Positions 24,184-33,241 of a stretch of 39,510 nucleotides of DNA are shown in pieces. A program made the position numbers and the translations under genes. This DNA is from Micromonospora sp. C95. GTDB lineage: Bacteria; Actinomycetota; Actinomycetes; Mycobacteriales; Micromonosporaceae. Within the stretch, counting starts at the first letter, position 1; each line of letters starts with the position of its first letter. Location: contig NZ_JAGPXT010000041.1 of NCBI RefSeq assembly GCF_018070465.1, forward strand, positions 1 through 39,510, in the 5' to 3' direction. Under the pieces are notes generated by a model. The model had not been told where the DNA came from and did no database searches. It was given only the letters and a program-made list of their open reading frames with translations.

Positions 24184-25434
24184 CTACCGGTTCTCGGTGA
24201 CGGCGGGTGGCGACACGGTGAGCGACAGACGCCGCGTCGCGATCCGCCAACCGATCGCGTAGACCAGGGTGACCAGGCCGCAACCGGCCAGTACGACCCG
24301 CTCGTCGACGATGTCCACGACCGCGGCCACCACCAGCTGGCTGACGGAGATTGCCAGAGTCGCCAGCATCATGTCGGTGGCGAAGACGCGACCCCGTAGC
24401 CGGTCCGGCACCTCGCCCTGCAGGGCGAAGTTCGACATCACCCAGTTGCTGCCGCCGGCGAAGTGGGCCACGAAGACCAGGACCAGCACCAGCGGGAACC
24501 AGGCAACCACGGAGGTGCCGAGGTAGGCCAGACCGTACGCCGACATGGAAAGGGCCAGGCCGGGCAGCAGCCAGGCGCGGTTGGTCAGCACCCGACGCAT
24601 CATGATCGGACCGACCAGCGCGCCGGCACCACGGACGGCGAACAGCAGGCCGGCGCCGAGCGCGCCGACCCCGTACACCCCGGCGAGCAGCGGGAAGACG
24701 GTCAGCACGCCGTTGCCGAGGCCCACCGCCGACTTGACCGTCACCAGCGCCAGCACCCGGGGACGGTGCCCGATGTAGACCAGGGCCTCGCGGATCGCCG
24801 CCCACGTCTGCGGCGGCTTCGCACCCCGCTCCCGAGATGCCTGCAACGGGCGGCGGATGAGCGTGGCCAGGCCCGCGGCGATCACCAGCCCGACCGCGCC
24901 GACCCAGAAGCAGGCGTACGGCCCGGCCGCTGCGCTGAGCACCCCACCGAGCGACGCGCCGACGACGGTCATCGTGCCCCACGCCGAACCGGCCACCGCG
25001 TTGCCGGCGGCCAGCTCGTCCGGATCGAGCACGTTCGGCAGCGCCGCCTGCGCCGCCGGGGAGTAGAACGCCTTCGCCACCGCGACCACGCCGATGCCGA
25101 GCATCGCCAGCCAGGCCGTGCCGGCATCGCGTACGCCGAGCAACAGCAGGACACCGACCAGCGCGGCGGCGTTGGAGACGATCATGATCGTGCGTCGGTC
25201 GAACCGGTCGGCGATGGTGCCGGTGTACGGCAGCAGCAGCGCCACGATGCCGGTGTCCACGGCGAGCACCAGGGCACCCCACACGCCACTGCCGGTCAGT
25301 TTCGGCAGCAGCACCAGCAACGGCACCATGACGAACCAGTCGGCACCGAAGACCACCAGCTCGGCCAGGAAGAGATTACGGAAGTTCCGGTTGCGGGTGA
25401 GGACCGAGAGGGTGGACGCCACGGAGCGGACCAT
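24184..25434 (-). CDS. MFS transporter
   Basis: 416 residues from the ATG at 25434 (MVRSVASTLSVL); a longer frame starts at 25473, directly against the RND terminator, and is less likely. There are about 10-12 membrane helices. The loop 2-3 motif DRFDRRTIMIVSN matches the MFS signature, and VPDRLRGRVFATDMM is its counterpart in the second half, as in the enterobactin-exporter-like (MFS_3) group. The substrate is not predictable. It lies between the RND gene and thrB, where many actinobacteria have thrC next to thrB. Confidence 0.88.
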   Translation of the reverse strand: MVRSVASTLSVLTRNRNFRNLFLAELVVFGADWFVMVPLLVLLPKLTGSGVWGALVLAVDTGIVALLLPYTGTIADRFDRRTIMIVSNAAALVGVLLLLGVRDAGTAWLAMLGIGVVAVAKAFYSPAAQAALPNVLDPDELAAGNAVAGSAWGTMTVVGASLGGVLSAAAGPYACFWVGAVGLVIAAGLATLIRRPLQASRERGAKPPQTWAAIREALVYIGHRPRVLALVTVKSAVGLGNGVLTVFPLLAGVYGVGALGAGLLFAVRGAGALVGPIMMRRVLTNRAWLLPGLALSMSAYGLAYLGTSVVAWFPLVLVLVFVAHFAGGSNWVMSNFALQGEVPDRLRGRVFATDMMLATLAISVSQLVVAAVVDIVDERVVLAGCGLVTLVYAIGWRIATRRLSLTVSPPAVTENR

Positions 25435-25472
25435 ACCCGGCCACCGTCGGTGGCCGAGTCGGAGCGCGGACA

Positions 25473-25502
25473 TCCCCGGAGGGCCCGAGAACCCTCCGGG
25501 GA
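25473..25502 (-). terminator. Terminator of the RND transporter gene
   Basis: ACCCCGGAGGG on the minus strand equivalent: bases 25473-25483 pair with 25492-25502 over 11 perfect pairs with an eight-base loop, starting eight bases past the RND stop. It separates the RND and MFS transcripts. Confidence 0.75.
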
Positions 25503-25509
25503 CGCCCGG

Positions 25510-28500
25510 TCACTCGTTCGGTGGGAACGGCGAACTACGGGTCTTCGGCAGCCGGAGCACCTCGAACTGGTCGGTGTTCTCGATCAACGCCCCGGAGGGT
25601 GCCGCCGGTACCGGCCGGCTCTCCCGCCGGCCGGCATCCACCCGGCCGGCGCCGACCTGCGCGGCCACCGGCGTCCGGTCGGTGTCCGGCTCGGTGCCGT
25701 CGCCGTCGTTGGCCTCGCCGTCACCCGGTTCATCGGCCGGGTCACCGTGGCGGCGACGCCGCCACGCCCGCACCGACACCTTCGTGTCCTCCACCATGGC
25801 GTACAGCGTCGGCACCAGGATCAGCGTGAGCAGGGTGGAGGTGAGCAGGCCGCCGATCACCACGATCGCCAGCGGTCGCGAGATGAAACCACCCTCCCCG
25901 GTGAGCCCGAAGGCCATCGGCGTCAACGCGAAGATTGTGGCGATCGCGGTCATCAGGATCGGCCGTAGCCGGTGCCGTCCGCCCTCGACCACCGCCTCCC
26001 GCACACCCATCCCCTGGTCTCGGTACTGGTTGACCAGATCGAGCAGCACGATGGCGTTTGTCACCACGATGCCGACCAGCATGAGCACACCGATCAGCGC
26101 CGGCACGCTCAGCGCGGTGCCGCTGACCAGCAGCAGGGCGACCGCTCCGGTGGCCGCGAACGGAATGGAGACCAGCAGGATCAGCGCCTGCACCACGCTG
26201 CGGAACGTCGCCATCATGATCAGGAAGACGATCGCGATCGCGGCCAGCACGGCCAGACCCAGATCGGCGAAGGTCTCCCGCTGCTCGGCGCTGACCCCGC
26301 CGAGGGAGAACGTGGCCCCCGGTACGTCGATCGCGTCGAGCCGACTCTGCAGCTCGGTGCTGATCGCGCCCAGGTCGGAGCCGGTTACCGTGCCGGTCAC
26401 CGAGACGCTGCGCTCACCGTCGATCCGCCGCACCTGCTGCGGGCCGGTGGTCTCGGTGACATCGGCGACGTCGTCCAGGGTGACCGCACCCACCGGCAGC
26501 GCCTTCAGCTCCGCCACGGTCACCGGCGGTGCCGCCGACAGCCGCAGCACCACGTCCCGGGCGGCGCCGTCGACGGTCACCTGCCCCAGCGGCGTACCCC
26601 GGAAGGCCTGCGACACCAGCTGACCGACGGCGGCCTCGGTGAGCCCGGCCCGGCTGGTCGCCTCCCGGTCGACGGTCACGTCGACCCGGGGTACCCGCTC
26701 GGCCAGGGTGGTCGAAACGTCCTCGACCCCGCCGATGCCGGTCAGCGCCGTCTCGGCCTGCTGCGCGGCGGCGGCCAGCACCTCGGGATCGGCCGCCCGG
26801 ACGATGACCGCCAGCTCGTTGGCGGACGCCCCGCCCTGACCCGCCGGGAAGGTGATCTCGCCGGCCTCGGACCCGAGCGACGCGAACCGGTCCCGCAGCA
26901 CGCCGCGCATCGCCTTCGCGTCGGTCTCCCCGCCGAGCCGCAGGGCGTAGTTGGCCACGTTGTTGCCGGCGCTGCCGGCCCAGGGCGTGTCGCCGCCACC
27001 GGCGGTGACCTGGTACGAGTCGATGCCCGGAGTATCGGCCAGCACCGCCTCGACCCGCCGGGCCGCCGCGTCGGTGCCGGCCAGCCCGGTGCCGATCGGC
27101 AGTTCCTGGCGGACGTTGAGGGTGTCCTGGCCGGAGTCGTCGAGGAAGTTCGTCTCCAACTGCCGGGCCAGGCCGAAGGTGCCGAACAGCACCAGCAGCC
27201 CCGCCGCCAGGGTCGCCCACCGGTAGGCCCGCCGACCGGTGGCGAACCGGATGACCGGCAGATACGCCCGCTGCAACGGGCTGCGCAGCTCGCGCTCCTC
27301 CGCCGCCCGACGCACCGCCGCACCGTCGGCCGCACCGCTCACCGGCTTGAGGAACCAGTACGCGAGCACCGGGATCACCGTCAGCGACACCAGCAGCGAG
27401 GCGAGCAGCGCCACGGTGACCGTGATCGCGAAGGGCGCGAAGAGCTGACCGACGAAGCCGCCGACCAGGGCGATGGGCGCGAAGACGGCCACCGTGGTCA
27501 AGGTCGACGCGGTGACCGCGCCGGCCACCTCGCGTACGGCGGTGAGAATCGCCTGCCGCTTCGGTCCGCCGTACGTCAGGTGCCGCTTGATGTTCTCCAG
27601 CACGACGATCGAGTCGTCCACCACCCGGCCGACCGCGACCGTCAACGCGCCGAGGGTGAGCAGGTTGAGCGAGTAGTCACCGATCCAGAGGGCGATCAGC
27701 GCCACCACCACCGACAGCGGGATGGAAACCGCGGTGACCACTGTGGAACGCACCGACAGCAGGAACACCAGGATGACCACCACGGCCATGATCAGACCCA
27801 GCAGACCCTCGGTGCTCAGCGTCTTGATGGACTTCTCCACGAACGGCGCCTGATCGAGCACGACGGTCAGCTCGGCACCGGTGGCGGAGCGCAGGTCGGC
27901 GAGCCGATCGGCGACCGCGTGCGAGATCTCTACCGCGTTGCCGTCCGGGTCGGCGGTGACCGCGATGCCGAGGCTCTCCCGGCCGTTGGTACGGGTGATG
28001 GCGGTGGCCGGGGCGAGCTGCTCCTCGACCGTGGCCACGTCGCCGAGGCGGACCGGACCGGCCTTCTTGACCGGCGGAGCGACGATCACGTCCCGCAGCT
28101 CGTCCAGCGTGGTCAGCGGGGCACCCACCTGCACCGGCAGGGTGCGCTCACCGTCCAGCACGGCACCGGCCGGCACCGCCACACCGTTGACCTGCAACGC
28201 GGTGCCGATCGCGGTCGGCTGCACCTTCGCCTTCGCCAGCTTCGCCGGATCCGGCGTGATCACCACCAGCTCGTCCCGGACTCCGGTCAGTTCGACGCCG
28301 CGTACGCCGTCGATCGCCGCCAGTTCCGGCACCACGGTGTCCCGGAGCTTGCCGGCGAGGGTCCGCTCGTCGTCGTCGCCGGACGCGGCCAGCACCACCG
28401 CCGGCAGGTCGTCGGTGCTGCCCGCGATCACCTGCGGGTCGACGCCCTCCGGCAGGCTGGTCCGGTTGATCGCGGTCTGCATTCTGCTGACCATGTCGTC

Positions 28501-28806
28501 GAGTTCGGTGCCGAACTCGTACTGCACCTGGATGGTGGTGAGGCCCTCCCGGGAGGTCGAGATGACCGAGTCGAGACCGGCGATGCCACGCAGGCTGTTC
28601 TCGATCGGCTCGGCGACCTCCGACTCGACGACCTCCGGCCCGGCACCGGGGTACTGGGCCACGATGAAGGCGGCGGGAAACTCAAGTGACGGTAGGAGTT
28701 GCTGCTTCAGTGACGGCACGGCGTACGCACCGAACGCCGTGGTCACCACCGCGATGAGGGCTACCAGCCCTCGGTTGGCGAGGCTGAATCTGGCGAGCAG
28801 CGACAT
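25510..28806 (-). CDS. RND efflux transporter (AcrB/ACR_tran family)
   Basis: 1098 residues from the ATG at 28806, with AGGAG about ten bases upstream; the frame is open 95 codons further back, but those residues are not family-like. First helix LVALIAVVTTAFGAYAV, then a large periplasmic-type loop. The proton-relay Asp pair is at 397-398 in VGRVVDDSIVVLENI, equivalent to AcrB Asp407/408. The second half repeats the layout (EQRETFADLGLAVLAAIAIVFLI). A charged tail of about 100 residues is rich in Asp, Gly and Pro. No membrane-fusion or outer-membrane gene is adjacent, as for the monoderm homologue SwrC of Bacillus. The substrate is unknown. Confidence 0.93.
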   Translation of the reverse strand: MSLLARFSLANRGLVALIAVVTTAFGAYAVPSLKQQLLPSLEFPAAFIVAQYPGAGPEVVESEVAEPIENSLRGIAGLDSVISTSREGLTTIQVQYEFGTELDDMVSRMQTAINRTSLPEGVDPQVIAGSTDDLPAVVLAASGDDDERTLAGKLRDTVVPELAAIDGVRGVELTGVRDELVVITPDPAKLAKAKVQPTAIGTALQVNGVAVPAGAVLDGERTLPVQVGAPLTTLDELRDVIVAPPVKKAGPVRLGDVATVEEQLAPATAITRTNGRESLGIAVTADPDGNAVEISHAVADRLADLRSATGAELTVVLDQAPFVEKSIKTLSTEGLLGLIMAVVVILVFLLSVRSTVVTAVSIPLSVVVALIALWIGDYSLNLLTLGALTVAVGRVVDDSIVVLENIKRHLTYGGPKRQAILTAVREVAGAVTASTLTTVAVFAPIALVGGFVGQLFAPFAITVTVALLASLLVSLTVIPVLAYWFLKPVSGAADGAAVRRAAEERELRSPLQRAYLPVIRFATGRRAYRWATLAAGLLVLFGTFGLARQLETNFLDDSGQDTLNVRQELPIGTGLAGTDAAARRVEAVLADTPGIDSYQVTAGGGDTPWAGSAGNNVANYALRLGGETDAKAMRGVLRDRFASLGSEAGEITFPAGQGGASANELAVIVRAADPEVLAAAAQQAETALTGIGGVEDVSTTLAERVPRVDVTVDREATSRAGLTEAAVGQLVSQAFRGTPLGQVTVDGAARDVVLRLSAAPPVTVAELKALPVGAVTLDDVADVTETTGPQQVRRIDGERSVSVTGTVTGSDLGAISTELQSRLDAIDVPGATFSLGGVSAEQRETFADLGLAVLAAIAIVFLIMMATFRSVVQALILLVSIPFAATGAVALLLVSGTALSVPALIGVLMLVGIVVTNAIVLLDLVNQYRDQGMGVREAVVEGGRHRLRPILMTAIATIFALTPMAFGLTGEGGFISRPLAIVVIGGLLTSTLLTLILVPTLYAMVEDTKVSVRAWRRRRHGDPADEPGDGEANDGDGTEPDTDRTPVAAQVGAGRVDAGRRESRPVPAAPSGALIENTDQFEVLRLPKTRSSPFPPNE

Positions 28807-28851
28807 CGCGAGGCTCACTCCTGAGGGAGAGGGTCGAGGGGTACGAGCAGT

Positions 28852-29190
28852 GTGCCCGACCCGGTCGGTCCACCGGCCTCCGGGGCAGCCGAGCTCTCGG
28901 CGGTACCGATCCGCAGCGACGGCAGCATCGACCGGCTGCCCGCCACCTGGTTGCAATCCGTGCTCTGGGCACAGCTCCACGCGGGCTGGAGCTACCTGGC
29001 TGAACACGACGGGTCCCGCCACGAGGTGCTCGGCCTGGTCACCCGGACCTTCGCCAGCGCGGTCACCCCCGAACCCGACCGGGCGAACCACACGTACCCC
29101 GCGCGCTGTCGAGCTGACTGCACAGACGGTTCACCGGAGCCGACCGGTGGCCAGCGCCAGCGCCAGCGCCAACGTGACGTCCGCGAATGA
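28852..29190 (+). CDS. Possible small hypothetical protein or gene remnant
   Basis: A GTG at 28852 opens 112 codons. Residues 1-80 look protein-like, with high G/C at third positions and a helical stretch (LPATWLQSVLWAQLHAGWSY, LGLVTRTFASAV). The last 30 residues are Arg/Gln-rich low complexity from the CAGCGC tandem and look non-coding, so the true gene may be truncated or frameshifted near 29095. The ribosome site is weak (GAGGGG about 12 bases upstream). It is divergent from the RND gene by 45 bases. I do not recognise the family; it could be a chance frame. Confidence 0.35.
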   Translation: MPDPVGPPASGAAELSAVPIRSDGSIDRLPATWLQSVLWAQLHAGWSYLAEHDGSRHEVLGLVTRTFASAVTPEPDRANHTYPARCRADCTDGSPEPTGGQRQRQRQRDVRE

Positions 29191-29247
29191 CATCGCAGCG
29201 CCGACGCTCAGCGGGACGCTGAGAGCACAGCTGGTTCAGCTCGACAG
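29106..29247. repeat. 12-bp inverted repeat pair
   Basis: CTGTCGAGCTGA at 29106-29117 is matched by its exact complement at 29236-29247, with a 7-bp hairpin (29207-29213/29217-29223) between them. They enclose the CAGCGC tandem. This might be an operator pair or the trace of a small excised element. Confidence 0.4.
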
Positions 29248-29393
29248 GACGCGAGCACCTGTCCCTCCCGCCAGCGAGCCCGCGTGACGCCGGATGCCGC
29301 GAAAGCCGGCCGCCGGCAGAAGCGGGTCGCGAACTCGGGCGATCAGCCAGCAGATCAGCAAGCCAAGCGGACCAGCGGGAGGGCGCCCGGCCG

Positions 29394-30443
29394 TCAGGCG
29401 AGGTCGAGCGAGCGGGCGGCGACGAGCGGATCGTTGGCGATGGTGACCGGGGCGGGCGCGGTGGAGATGGCCCACTCTGGATCCTTGAGACCGTGCCCGG
29501 TGACCGTGCAGACCACCGTGGCCCCGGCCGGCACCCGGCCGGCGGCGGCCTGCTGGAGCAGGCCGGCGACGCTTGCCGCGCTGCCCAGTTCCACGAAGAC
29601 ACCCACCTCCCGGGCCAGCAGCCGGTACGCCGCCAGGATCTCCCGGTCGGTGACCGCCTCGATCAGGCCCCCGGAGGTGTCCCGCGCATCCAGGGCCTTC
29701 GTCCAACTCGCGGGGTTGCCGATCCGGATTGCCGTGGCGATGGTGGACGGCTCGGCCACCACCTGCCCGGTCACGATCGGCGCCGCGCCAGCCGCCTGGA
29801 AGCCGTACATCTTCGGTAGTTGGCTGGCGTTGCCGGCCTCATGGTCCTCCGCGTAACCCATCCAGTACGCGGAGATGTTGCCGGCGTTGCCCACCGGCAG
29901 GCAGTGGATGTCGGGTGCGTCGCCGAGCGCCTCGACGATCTCGAAGGCGGCCGTCTTCTGGCCGTGCAGCCGGTCGATGTTCACCGAGTTGACCAGGGCT
30001 ACCGGGTAGTCCTGGGCGAGCTTTGCGGCCAGTGCCAGGCAGTCGTCGAAGTTGCCGTTGACCTGGAGCAGCTTGGCCCCGTGCACGAGCGCCTGGGCCA
30101 GCTTGCCCAACGCGATCTTGCCCTGCGGCACCAGCACGGCGCAGGTCATCCCGGCCCGGGCCGCGTACGCGGCGGCGGAGGCGGAGGTGTTGCCGGTGGA
30201 GGCGCAGATGATCGCCTTGTTGCCGGCCTCGACCGCCTTGGAGACGGCCATCGTCATGCCTCGGTCCTTGAAGGAGCCGGTCGGGTTCGCGCCCTCCACC
30301 TTGAGGTACACGTCGCAGCCGAGCCGGGCGGAGAGCACCGGCGCCGGCAGCAGCGGCGTGTTCCCCTCGTGCAGGGTGACCACCGGCGTGGCGTCGGTGA
30401 CCGGCAACCGGTCCCGGTAGGCGTCGATCAGACCACGCCACAT
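29394..30443 (-). CDS. thrC: Threonine synthase
   Basis: 349 residues from the ATG at 30443 (MWRGLIDAYRDRL), with GAGGAG six bases upstream; the frame is open 13 codons further back. TPLLPAPVLSARLG and the PLP lysine in NPTGSFKDRGMTMA are diagnostic, and STGNTSASAAAYAARAG forms the phosphate cup. It converts O-phosphohomoserine to threonine. This is the short bacterial type without a plant-like extension. It follows hom by 35 bases, so hom-thrC are co-transcribed. Confidence 0.96.
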   Translation of the reverse strand: MWRGLIDAYRDRLPVTDATPVVTLHEGNTPLLPAPVLSARLGCDVYLKVEGANPTGSFKDRGMTMAVSKAVEAGNKAIICASTGNTSASAAAYAARAGMTCAVLVPQGKIALGKLAQALVHGAKLLQVNGNFDDCLALAAKLAQDYPVALVNSVNIDRLHGQKTAAFEIVEALGDAPDIHCLPVGNAGNISAYWMGYAEDHEAGNASQLPKMYGFQAAGAAPIVTGQVVAEPSTIATAIRIGNPASWTKALDARDTSGGLIEAVTDREILAAYRLLAREVGVFVELGSAASVAGLLQQAAAGRVPAGATVVCTVTGHGLKDPEWAISTAPAPVTIANDPLVAARSLDLA

Positions 30444-30478
30444 CACGCTCTCCTCGCCTCCGCGATCGGTCCGGCCGC

Positions 30479-31801
30479 TCACAGCCCGCCCTCCACCCGC
30501 AGCACGCTCGCCACCGACCGGACGATGTCCAGCCCGCGCAGTTCCCGGACGGTCGCCGCGAGCGCCGCGTCCGGCGCGACATGGGTCACGATGACCAGGA
30601 CGGCATCACCGGCCGCTCCGGCGGCACCGGCGGCCGGCCCCTGACGGACGGTGGCGATCGACACCTCGTGCCGGGCGAACACCCCGGCCACCGACTCCAG
30701 CACACCGGGTCGGTCGGCCACGTCGAGGCTGATGTGGTAGCGGGTGAGCGCCTCCCCCATCGGTCGTACCGGCAGGTCGGCGTAGGCGGACTCGCTTGCC
30801 GCGCGCACTCCGGCGAGCCGGTTGCGGGCCACCGCCACCACGTCACCGAGCACCGCACTGGCGGTCGGCGCCCCACCGGCACCACGTCCGTAGAACATCA
30901 GCTCCCCGGCCGCCTCGGCCTCCACGAAGACCGCGTTGAACGCGTCGCCCACGCTGGCCAGCGGATGGGTCACCGGGATCATCGCCGGGTGCACCCGGAC
31001 ACTCACCGCCTCCCGGCCCTGCCGGTCGGCGCCACGCGCGGCGATACAGAGAAGTTTGATCGTGCAACCCATCGCCTTGGCACTGGCCACATCCGCGGCG
31101 GTGACCTCGGTGATGCCCTCGCGATGCACGTCGGCGGCGGCGACCCGGCTGTGGAAGGCCAGTGAGGCGAGGATGGCCGCCTTGGCGGCGGCGTCGAAGC
31201 CCTCCACGTCGGCCGTCGGGTCGGCCTCGGCGTACCCCAGTTCGGTCGCCTCCTCCAGCGCCTCGGTGAACCCGGCGCCGGTGGCGTGCATCGCGGAGAG
31301 GATGAAGTTGGTGGTGCCGTTGACGATGCCGGTGACCTGGGTGATGCGGTCACCGTGCAGCGACTCCCGCAGTGGGCGCAGCAGCGGGATGGCTCCGGCC
31401 ACGGACGCCTCGTAGTAGAGGTCGCCGCCCCCCTCCGCCGCCGCGTCGTGCAACGTGCCGCCGTCCTCGGCGAGCAACGCCTTGTTGGCGGTGACCACGC
31501 TCTTGCCGGCCCGCAACGCCTCCACCAGCCAGCCGCGCGCCGGCTCGATGCCGCCGACCACCTCCACCACCACGTCGACGTCGTCCCGCTTGATCAGCCC
31601 AAGCGCGTCGGTGGTGAACAGGGCCGGGTCGACCGGGAGGTCGCCGCGGTCCCGTCCGAGCCGGCGTACGGCGATGCCGGCGATCTCCAACGGAGCACCG
31701 ACGCGGGCGGCGAGGTCCGCCGACTGCTCGTGCAGCAGCCGGACCACCTCGGCACCGACGGTGCCGCAGCCGAGCAGGGCAAGGCGTACAGGTGACGTCA
31801 T
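30479..31801 (-). CDS. hom: Homoserine dehydrogenase
   Basis: 440 residues. The NAD(P) motif GCGTVG is at 11-16, NKALLAEDGGTLHDAAAEGG follows, and EATELGYAEADPTADVEGFD is the catalytic segment. A C-terminal ACT domain (about 350-430, ISLDVADRPGVLESVAGVFA) is the site of threonine feedback in this family. It reduces aspartate semialdehyde to homoserine, the branch point away from lysine. The ATG at 31801 overlaps the lysA stop as ATGA, so translation is coupled. Confidence 0.96.
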   Translation of the reverse strand: MTSPVRLALLGCGTVGAEVVRLLHEQSADLAARVGAPLEIAGIAVRRLGRDRGDLPVDPALFTTDALGLIKRDDVDVVVEVVGGIEPARGWLVEALRAGKSVVTANKALLAEDGGTLHDAAAEGGGDLYYEASVAGAIPLLRPLRESLHGDRITQVTGIVNGTTNFILSAMHATGAGFTEALEEATELGYAEADPTADVEGFDAAAKAAILASLAFHSRVAAADVHREGITEVTAADVASAKAMGCTIKLLCIAARGADRQGREAVSVRVHPAMIPVTHPLASVGDAFNAVFVEAEAAGELMFYGRGAGGAPTASAVLGDVVAVARNRLAGVRAASESAYADLPVRPMGEALTRYHISLDVADRPGVLESVAGVFARHEVSIATVRQGPAAGAAGAAGDAVLVIVTHVAPDAALAATVRELRGLDIVRSVASVLRVEGGL

Positions 31802-33183
31802 CCCACATCCAAAGCGAGCAGGTCCTCTTCGGTCTCCGGTCGAACGATCAGCCGGGCCCGGCCGTTGCGAACCGCGACCACGCCGGGGCGGGGCACGTGG
31901 TTGTAGTTGCTGGCCATGCTGCGGCAGTACGCGCCCGTGCCGGGCACCGCGACAAGATCTCCGGGCTGCACGTCGGCGGGCAGGAATTCATCCTTCACCA
32001 CGATGTCCCCGGACTCACAGTGCTTTCCCACCACGCGGGCGAGCATCGGGCCGGCGACGCTCCCCCGGGAGGCCAGGGTCGCCGAGTACGACGCGTCGTA
32101 CAGGGCGGTCCGGATGTTGTCGCTCATCCCGCCGTCGACGCTGACGTACGTCCGGATGCCATCGACATCCTTGACCGTACCCACCTCGTAGAGGGTGAAC
32201 ACGGCCGGGCCGACGATCGCCCGCCCCGGTTCGATTGACAGGTGCGGCGTGGCCAGCCGCTCCGCCGCGCACTCCGAGTCCACGATCTTGCGCAGCCGCT
32301 TGGCCAGGTCGTGCGGGGCAGCCGGATCGTCCTGCGAGGTGTACGCGATGCCGAAACCACCACCGAGGTCCAGCTCGGGCAGTTCGACGCCGCGAGCGTC
32401 GCGGATCTGCGCCTGCAGGGCCAGCACCCGACGGGCGGAGACCTCGAAGCCGCTCGTGTCGAAGATCTGCGAGCCGATGTGCGAGTGCAGCCCACGCAGC
32501 TCCAGCACGTCCTCGTCGAGCACGCGCAGCGCCGCGGTCAGGGCCGCCCCGCCCGCGAGGGAGAAGCCGAACTTCTGGTCCTCGTGGGCGGTGGCGATGA
32601 ACTCGTGGGTGTGCGCCTCCACCCCGACGGTGACCCGGATCAGCACCCGGGGCCGGACGCCGCGTTCGCGGGCCAGCGCGGTGAGCCGCTCGATCTCGTG
32701 GAACGAGTCGACGATGATCCGGCCCACCCCGACGTCGAGGGCCCGGGTCAGCTCGGCCACCGACTTGTTGTTGCCGTGGAAGCCGATCCGTTCCGGCGGC
32801 ATCCCGCCAGCCAGCGCCACGGCCAGCTCGCCGCCGCTGCACACGTCGAGGAACATGCCCTCCTCGGCGATCATCCGGACCACCGCACGGCAGAGGAAGG
32901 CCTTGCCGGCGTAGTAGATGTCCTCGTCCGGGAAGGCGGCCCGGAAATCCCGGCAGCGCGAGCGGAGGTCGTCCTCGTCGAGCACGTACACCGGGGTGCC
33001 GAACTCGGCGGCGATGTCGCGTACGCCGAGGCCCGCGACGGTGAGCGCGCCGTCGGCGCCGCGCGTCACGTGGCGCGGCCACAGCTGCGGCACCAGGGCG
33101 TTGACGTCGTCGGGGGTACGCAGCCAGGCCGGCCCCCGGTTGCCGATGTCGCCGTGCAGCGCGCCCGCCTCGTGAGCCCGCAT
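31798..33183 (-). CDS. lysA: Diaminopimelate decarboxylase
   Basis: 461 residues. The PLP lysine is Lys94 in YYAGKAFLC, GLHSHIGSQIFD binds the cofactor phosphate region, and LDLGGGFGIAY and SIEPGRAIVGPA are family hallmarks. It makes lysine from meso-diaminopimelate, the last step of the pathway. GGGAGG lies about six bases before the ATG. The N-terminus (first ~45 residues) is longer than in E. coli but normal for actinobacteria. It is 58 bases downstream of argS. Confidence 0.96.
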   Translation of the reverse strand: MRAHEAGALHGDIGNRGPAWLRTPDDVNALVPQLWPRHVTRGADGALTVAGLGVRDIAAEFGTPVYVLDEDDLRSRCRDFRAAFPDEDIYYAGKAFLCRAVVRMIAEEGMFLDVCSGGELAVALAGGMPPERIGFHGNNKSVAELTRALDVGVGRIIVDSFHEIERLTALARERGVRPRVLIRVTVGVEAHTHEFIATAHEDQKFGFSLAGGAALTAALRVLDEDVLELRGLHSHIGSQIFDTSGFEVSARRVLALQAQIRDARGVELPELDLGGGFGIAYTSQDDPAAPHDLAKRLRKIVDSECAAERLATPHLSIEPGRAIVGPAVFTLYEVGTVKDVDGIRTYVSVDGGMSDNIRTALYDASYSATLASRGSVAGPMLARVVGKHCESGDIVVKDEFLPADVQPGDLVAVPGTGAYCRSMASNYNHVPRPGVVAVRNGRARLIVRPETEEDLLALDVG

Positions 33184-33241
33184 CAGTGCCTCCCTGACTT
33201 CGCGACTGCGGGGCTCGCAAGCTCACTTCTCGCGCTCACGG

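Larger units (their letters stand above)
28807..29393. other. 587-base region between the RND gene and thrC, mostly unexplained
   Basis: It holds the RND promoter side, a possible small plus-strand gene at 28852-29190, a six-base tandem CAGCGC (about 29151-29172), a hairpin at 29207-29223, and a 12-bp inverted repeat CTGTCGAGCTGA (29106-29117 with 29236-29247). No clear terminator follows thrC. Codon bias weakens after about 29095. Confidence 0.5.

Noticed and set aside
25972..28689. 905-codon plus-strand frame opposite the RND gene
   Set aside because: Shadow frame with Gln/His/Arg/Gly-rich composition; the RND protein on the other strand has full family motifs.
28807..29091. 95-codon N-terminal extension of the RND protein
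   Set aside because: It lacks family similarity, and a ribosome site directs the start at 28806.
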